Part shown: one piece after another, positions 60,446 to 64,000 of the stretch | Layout: each line of letters opens with the position of its first letter | Position numbering within the stretch: the stretch's first letter is position 1 | Assembly (NCBI GenBank): GCA_023548195.1 | Contig: JAJHZJ010000800.1 | Coordinates: forward strand, 124,001-188,000 | Reading direction: 5' to 3' | Source of the DNA: Bettongia penicillata ogilbyi | Taxonomy: Eukaryota > Chordata > Mammalia > Diprotodontia > Potoroidae | DNA length: 64,000 nucleotides | Notes under the pieces: generated by a model | What the model saw: the letters and a program-made list of their open reading frames with translations, nothing else | What the model was told of the DNA's origin: nothing | Databases searched by the model: none | Position numbers and translations under genes: made by a program

Positions 60446-62039
60446 CAGGGAGTAAACTCAACAAAGGGGAAAAACCTCAGGCCCTTACTTTCAAAGCTAT
60501 TTTAATATCTGGTACATAAGAGGATTTTAAACCATATACTTTATATACTTGTTCAGGAAACAGAACAAAATCTATAGTTATTTCACAACCCATAAGTGCC
60601 TAAAAAACTTTGCTCTTTGACAATCAAATCATTAACCTTTCTACCTACTTGTCTCCAGTCCTTCTAGATAGACTTAACAACTGTTTACCAGCTGCACACA
60701 CATAATACTGCCTTATGTGAGGTAGAGAGTAAACCATAACAGCACAATCATTCCTGTGTACTGTTCAAAAGAAGGAGGGTCAGAAATTCTGGGAGAGTCA
60801 AGAGCAACCAAACAGATTCTCCACTTTGCTCTCTGGTCATGTCACACTGGTAGGTCTACACATTAATGAAAAGACTAGCCAACAGTTTTACACCAGCACA
60901 GATAGGTATTAGAAACCATAGTCTTTAGTGTGAATAATTCACCTGCAGCATTTAATATGGTAACAACAGCACTTATGTCCATTATCAAGGGGGTACATAT
61001 TATAGTTAATAGTCAATTGAGGATAGTACCCTAAAGAGAGTTAAGGCTGGAAAACAATTAATACAATCCACTCAAGCTTTTTATTTCTAATGACAATTTA
61101 AAAAAATTTCCTTGCCAACAGATATGAAAGGCACAAACTTCTTTGGTTTTATACACATTGCCCAGTTTGACTTACATTACCTCTGGAACATCAGGGTTGG
61201 TATTAAACTATCTAAGGACACATGGCAACCAATAAACTCTCAAGTTGGAAGTGGAACACACTCAGGGTCACTTAAGGAGCACACGTGTATGTGCTTCAAT
61301 TTCAAAAATTAGCATGGACATTTCTCCTTCCAGTAGAGAGAAAACAAATCACCTGATGGCCAGTCCTCTAAGAACAAGCCTCCCCAAACCTGTCCTTTGA
61401 TGAAAGAAATATTGCTGAGTCCATGTTCAAAATATTTCCAACATGTTACAATCACACGATCCCTTGGCAAAGCATTTGGAACTCAGGGTCACCTTCACAG
61501 AACAACAGGACTTCAGTGGCACAGCTGTATATAGGTATGACTGATATAGGGTTTGGAGTGTGTTCATTGGTTAGTACAGCCATGTGACTGCATCAATGCA
61601 AGAAACTTCCCAGCATTTGGGGACTGTTTCGATGCAGATCAGCAACATAACTGTTAACTGATAACCCTAGAGAGGTATCGGGGACACTAGGAGGTTAAGT
61701 TGATATATGCACAAGGTAATACTTGAACTTTGCTCTTACCAATTTCAAGGTCAGACTTCTTTTCACTATACCATCGTGCCTTCTTATATGTTCTTACTCT
61801 TATAAAATTATAAGGAATTCAGTACACCTTTATCATCTTCTAGTGGTACTAGAGTTAAGACATAAGAAGAGTTAGTTGTTCTTAACTTGAGTGACATTAT
61901 CAAGGCCCTTGTTTACTTTTACTTTCTTCCTAAAGCACCCAGGAAATGAGTCAATGTTTGTTCCTAACATTCAGAACAACTCCCAGCCAAAGCCTTTAAC
62001 ACCAAAACATTTACATACCTCTCCTACCTCTAAGTACAG

Positions 62040-62345
62040 GGTCCACTAGATATCTGCTTGCTCCTCCCTAAACTGAGCACTGACAACTGCTGGTTCTGTC
62101 TTTAGGAAGAGTATTGCCCAAGGGACTTCCCAGAATCTTCATTCATGGCTCAGTTCGAACACTACTTCCTGCTTTACAGTCTGCGATCATTCCAGCTGCT
62201 AGTCCTCATCTCATTTTACATTGTGTTCATATTGTATCTATCCCCACAAAATAAACTGTTTCCAATTTCATCTTTGTATATTCAGTACCTAGCCTGGTCC
62301 CTTACACATAACCAGTATCTAATAAATTTTTGCTGAACTGAAAGG
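62040..62345 (+). repeat. L2 LINE 3' end
   Basis: catggctcagttcgaacact, acttcctgctttacagtctg, cagtacctagcctggtccct, ctaataaatttttgctgaac. Confidence 0.65.
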
Positions 62346-62539
62346 ATACAAATGACAAGTTTAGGGAGAAGGGAAGGAAACTTAGGCTAGTGCTTTAAAA
62401 GATGATGCCTTCCATTTCCAGTGTCACATGTGAACAAGATAGAATAAAGAAACTCGATGGCTCCCCAGTTTGTTCTGGATCTGGTCTTCACAGATTTATT
62501 ATTTTATTGGAGATTTTAGTTCCTATAGTATTGGTCACA

Positions 62540-62700
62540 TCAAGAAATGTCTGACTAATAAGCACTGGGCTAGATGCTGTGGGAGATACAAAGAAGCATA
62601 GAACATAGTACCTGTCCTCCACAAGTTTACAAGGTTAGTTGGAGAGACAAGGCATAATAATAGCGCCTACCTTCCAGGTTTACTGTGAGGACTGAAGGGG
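62540..62700 (+). repeat. Old-repeat / MIR mixture
   Basis: aagcactgggctagatgctg, gagatacaaagaagcataga, then a MIR-like gcataataatagcgcctacc and ttccaggtttactgtgagga. Confidence 0.45.
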
Positions 62701-62939
62701 ATCACATTTGTAAAGCACTGACATTTAATATTTTTTTCCTCTCAACCCATCCTTGGCTCAGTCATCCTGATTAAGGTCTCAAAGGACTCAAACTTATCCA
62801 ATGCATTATAATGAGTGGCCACAGACACCAGCCCATGTTTTGTCTTCCTATCCTATCCAGCTGTCCATCTAGGTCATCTCATCATCTGCTCTTCCTTCCC
62901 CCTTTGCCCACTCCCTGCCCACCTTTTGTTCACGGCTGA

Positions 62940-63690
62940 AGTAATTAATTCAATAAAAATAAATTAATCAAGAAATATTTATTAAGTACCTATTATATGT
63001 CAGGCACTGGGTATACAAATTCAAAGAATGGATCAGTCCCTACTTAAAAGCAATTTATATTCTAAAGGGGGATTGTGAATACACAAATATAAAGTAAATA
63101 AATACAAATATATACAAGGTGGCTGGAAGAGGGCCCAAGCAGGTTAGGAGCTGAGGGTGGAAGGCAGGAAAGGCTTAACGTACAAGAGGGTGCTGAGCTG
63201 CATCTTAAAAGAAGAGGACACTAGAAGGCATAGGGGTGCATACGAGACATAGGGGACAATCAGAACAAAGGCAGAGGGAAGGAAAATGGAATGTCATATC
63301 TGAGGAATGGAGAGTAGGTAAATTTGGCTGGATCACAAAGTGTGGAAGTGGAAGTAATGTCAAATGAATCTGGAAAGCTAGCACAAGGTTAGAGAGGATT
63401 TTAAAAATTTATATTTTATCTTAGAGTAGAAACAGAGAGCCTGCAGCCTCAAGGTTACACATGGCCCTCTAGGTCCTCAGGTGCAGCTTTTTGACTGAGT
63501 CCAAGTTTTACAGAACAAATCCTTTTATTAAGGGGATTTGTTCTGTGAAGTTTGGATTCAGTCAAAGGGCCCTACTTGAGAACCTAGAAGGGCCACAAGT
63601 GGCCTCAAGGTCACAGATTCCCTACCCCTGTTCTAGAGGCAATAAGGGAGTTACTAGAGTTTACTGAGTAGGGAAGTCACAGTCTATTCT
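62940..63690 (+). repeat. Old-repeat copy interrupted by a MITE
   Basis: atttattaagtacctattat, gtcaggcactgggtatacaa, ggaatggagagtaggtaaat and, past the MITE, gggagttactagagtttact and gagtagggaagtcacagtct. Same family as 15440-16500. Confidence 0.65.
63427..63630. mobile_element. Palindromic hAT-type MITE with 8-bp target duplication
   Basis: 204-bp element whose halves are near-perfect inverted copies: acagaacaaatcc at about 63509-63521 faces ggatttgttctgt at about 63535-63547, and ttttgactgagtccaa faces ttggattcagtcaaa, out to tggccctctaggtcctca / gagaacctagaagggcca. Flanks 63419-63426 (tcttagag) and 63631-63638 (ttctagag) are related 8-mers. The right one fits the NTCTAGAN preference of hAT/Charlie transposons. 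It sits inside the old repeat. Confidence 0.85.
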
Positions 63691-63699
63691 ATATATAAA

Positions 63700-63945
63700 G
63701 AAAATTACTTTGCAATAGTACTGCTGTTTTTGGTAAAGGCCCTATGGATCATCTCATTACTTCTGTGATTTTCCTAATCAAAACTCCTTTCCCTGGGTCA
63801 ACACTCCCCCAAAAGGTGTTGTCTCTTCCTATTACTATGTAAGCTACTTGACAGTGTGGAGTATGAACAGTTTCACTTTTTACTTTTGTATTCCCAGTAC
63901 TTAGCAAAGCATGTGGCACATGAGGGCTTAATAAATGCTTTTTTC
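63700..63945 (+). repeat. L2 LINE 3' end
   Basis: ttactatgtaagctacttga, ttgtattcccagtacttagc, aaagcatgtggcacatgagg and gcttaataaatgctttt. Confidence 0.7.
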
Positions 63946-64000
63946 ACTCATTTATTCATCGTTCACCTTCAACCAGCTCCTAAAGCCATCTTGCTAAACG

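Larger units (their letters stand above)
52424..64000 (-). other. PSEN1 intron 3, 3' part (runs off the right edge)
   Basis: The start-codon exon was searched for by eye on the minus strand (MTELPAPLSYFQNAQ-like) and not found, so at least 11.6 kb here is intron. It holds SINEs, L2, L1 and DNA-transposon remnants, listed separately. 54350-55640, 57440-58060 and 60450-62030 show nothing recognisable beyond AT-rich sequence. Confidence 0.8.

Noticed and set aside
52424..64000. Start-codon exon of PSEN1
   Set aside because: No minus-strand segment resembling the conserved first 25-29 residues was found; it probably lies beyond the right edge.

Overview
This is a nuclear genomic window from a mammal, almost certainly a marsupial. 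It carries nine coding exons of the presenilin-1 gene (PSEN1) on the minus strand. They are separated by large introns filled with interspersed repeats. The repeat set points to a metatherian: Mar1-type CORE-SINEs with an RTE/Bov-B-like tail, marsupial L1s, and an ORF1-only (HAL1-type) LINE. The PSEN1 protein is close to the placental one in the membrane core and clearly diverged in the cytosolic loop.

Layout, left to right. 1-2890: three L1 pieces, all minus strand, nested head to tail. 2940-6110: older L1/HAL1-derived sequence (minus), with a Mar1 SINE and a MIR. 6220-7720: L2 remnants, one split by a Mar1 SINE. About 8375-13186: a long stretch without a recognised interspersed repeat, read as the PSEN1 3' UTR. 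13187-52423: PSEN1 exons 12 to 4 (human exon numbers), interrupted by L1, HAL1, L2, MIR, Mar1, DNA-transposon and 7SL-derived insertions. 52424-64000: part of intron 3, again repeats only. The start-codon exon (human exon 3) was not found and should lie beyond the right edge.

The nine exons total 1326 nt, joined in one open frame of 441 residues plus a TAG stop. All splice sites are canonical. Seven exons (5, 6, 7, 8, 9, 11 and 12) have the same length as I recall for human; exon 4 is two codons longer and exon 10 one codon longer. The two catalytic aspartates of gamma-secretase are present (human Asp257, whose codon is split by intron 7, and Asp385 in the GLGD motif), as is the PALP motif.

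There is no bacterial-type operon, CRISPR array or defence system here, and I do not claim a novel biological system. The items most worth checking are a copy of a PSEN1 3'-UTR segment inside intron 11, the replaced start of the exon 10 loop segment, an inverted repeat pair flanking exon 8, an apparently full-length HAL1-type element, a 7SL RNA pseudogene, the nested L1 stack whose youngest member is open to the window edge, and a hAT-type MITE with an 8-bp target duplication. Family names of repeats rest on pattern recognition without a library search; exon calls are much firmer.
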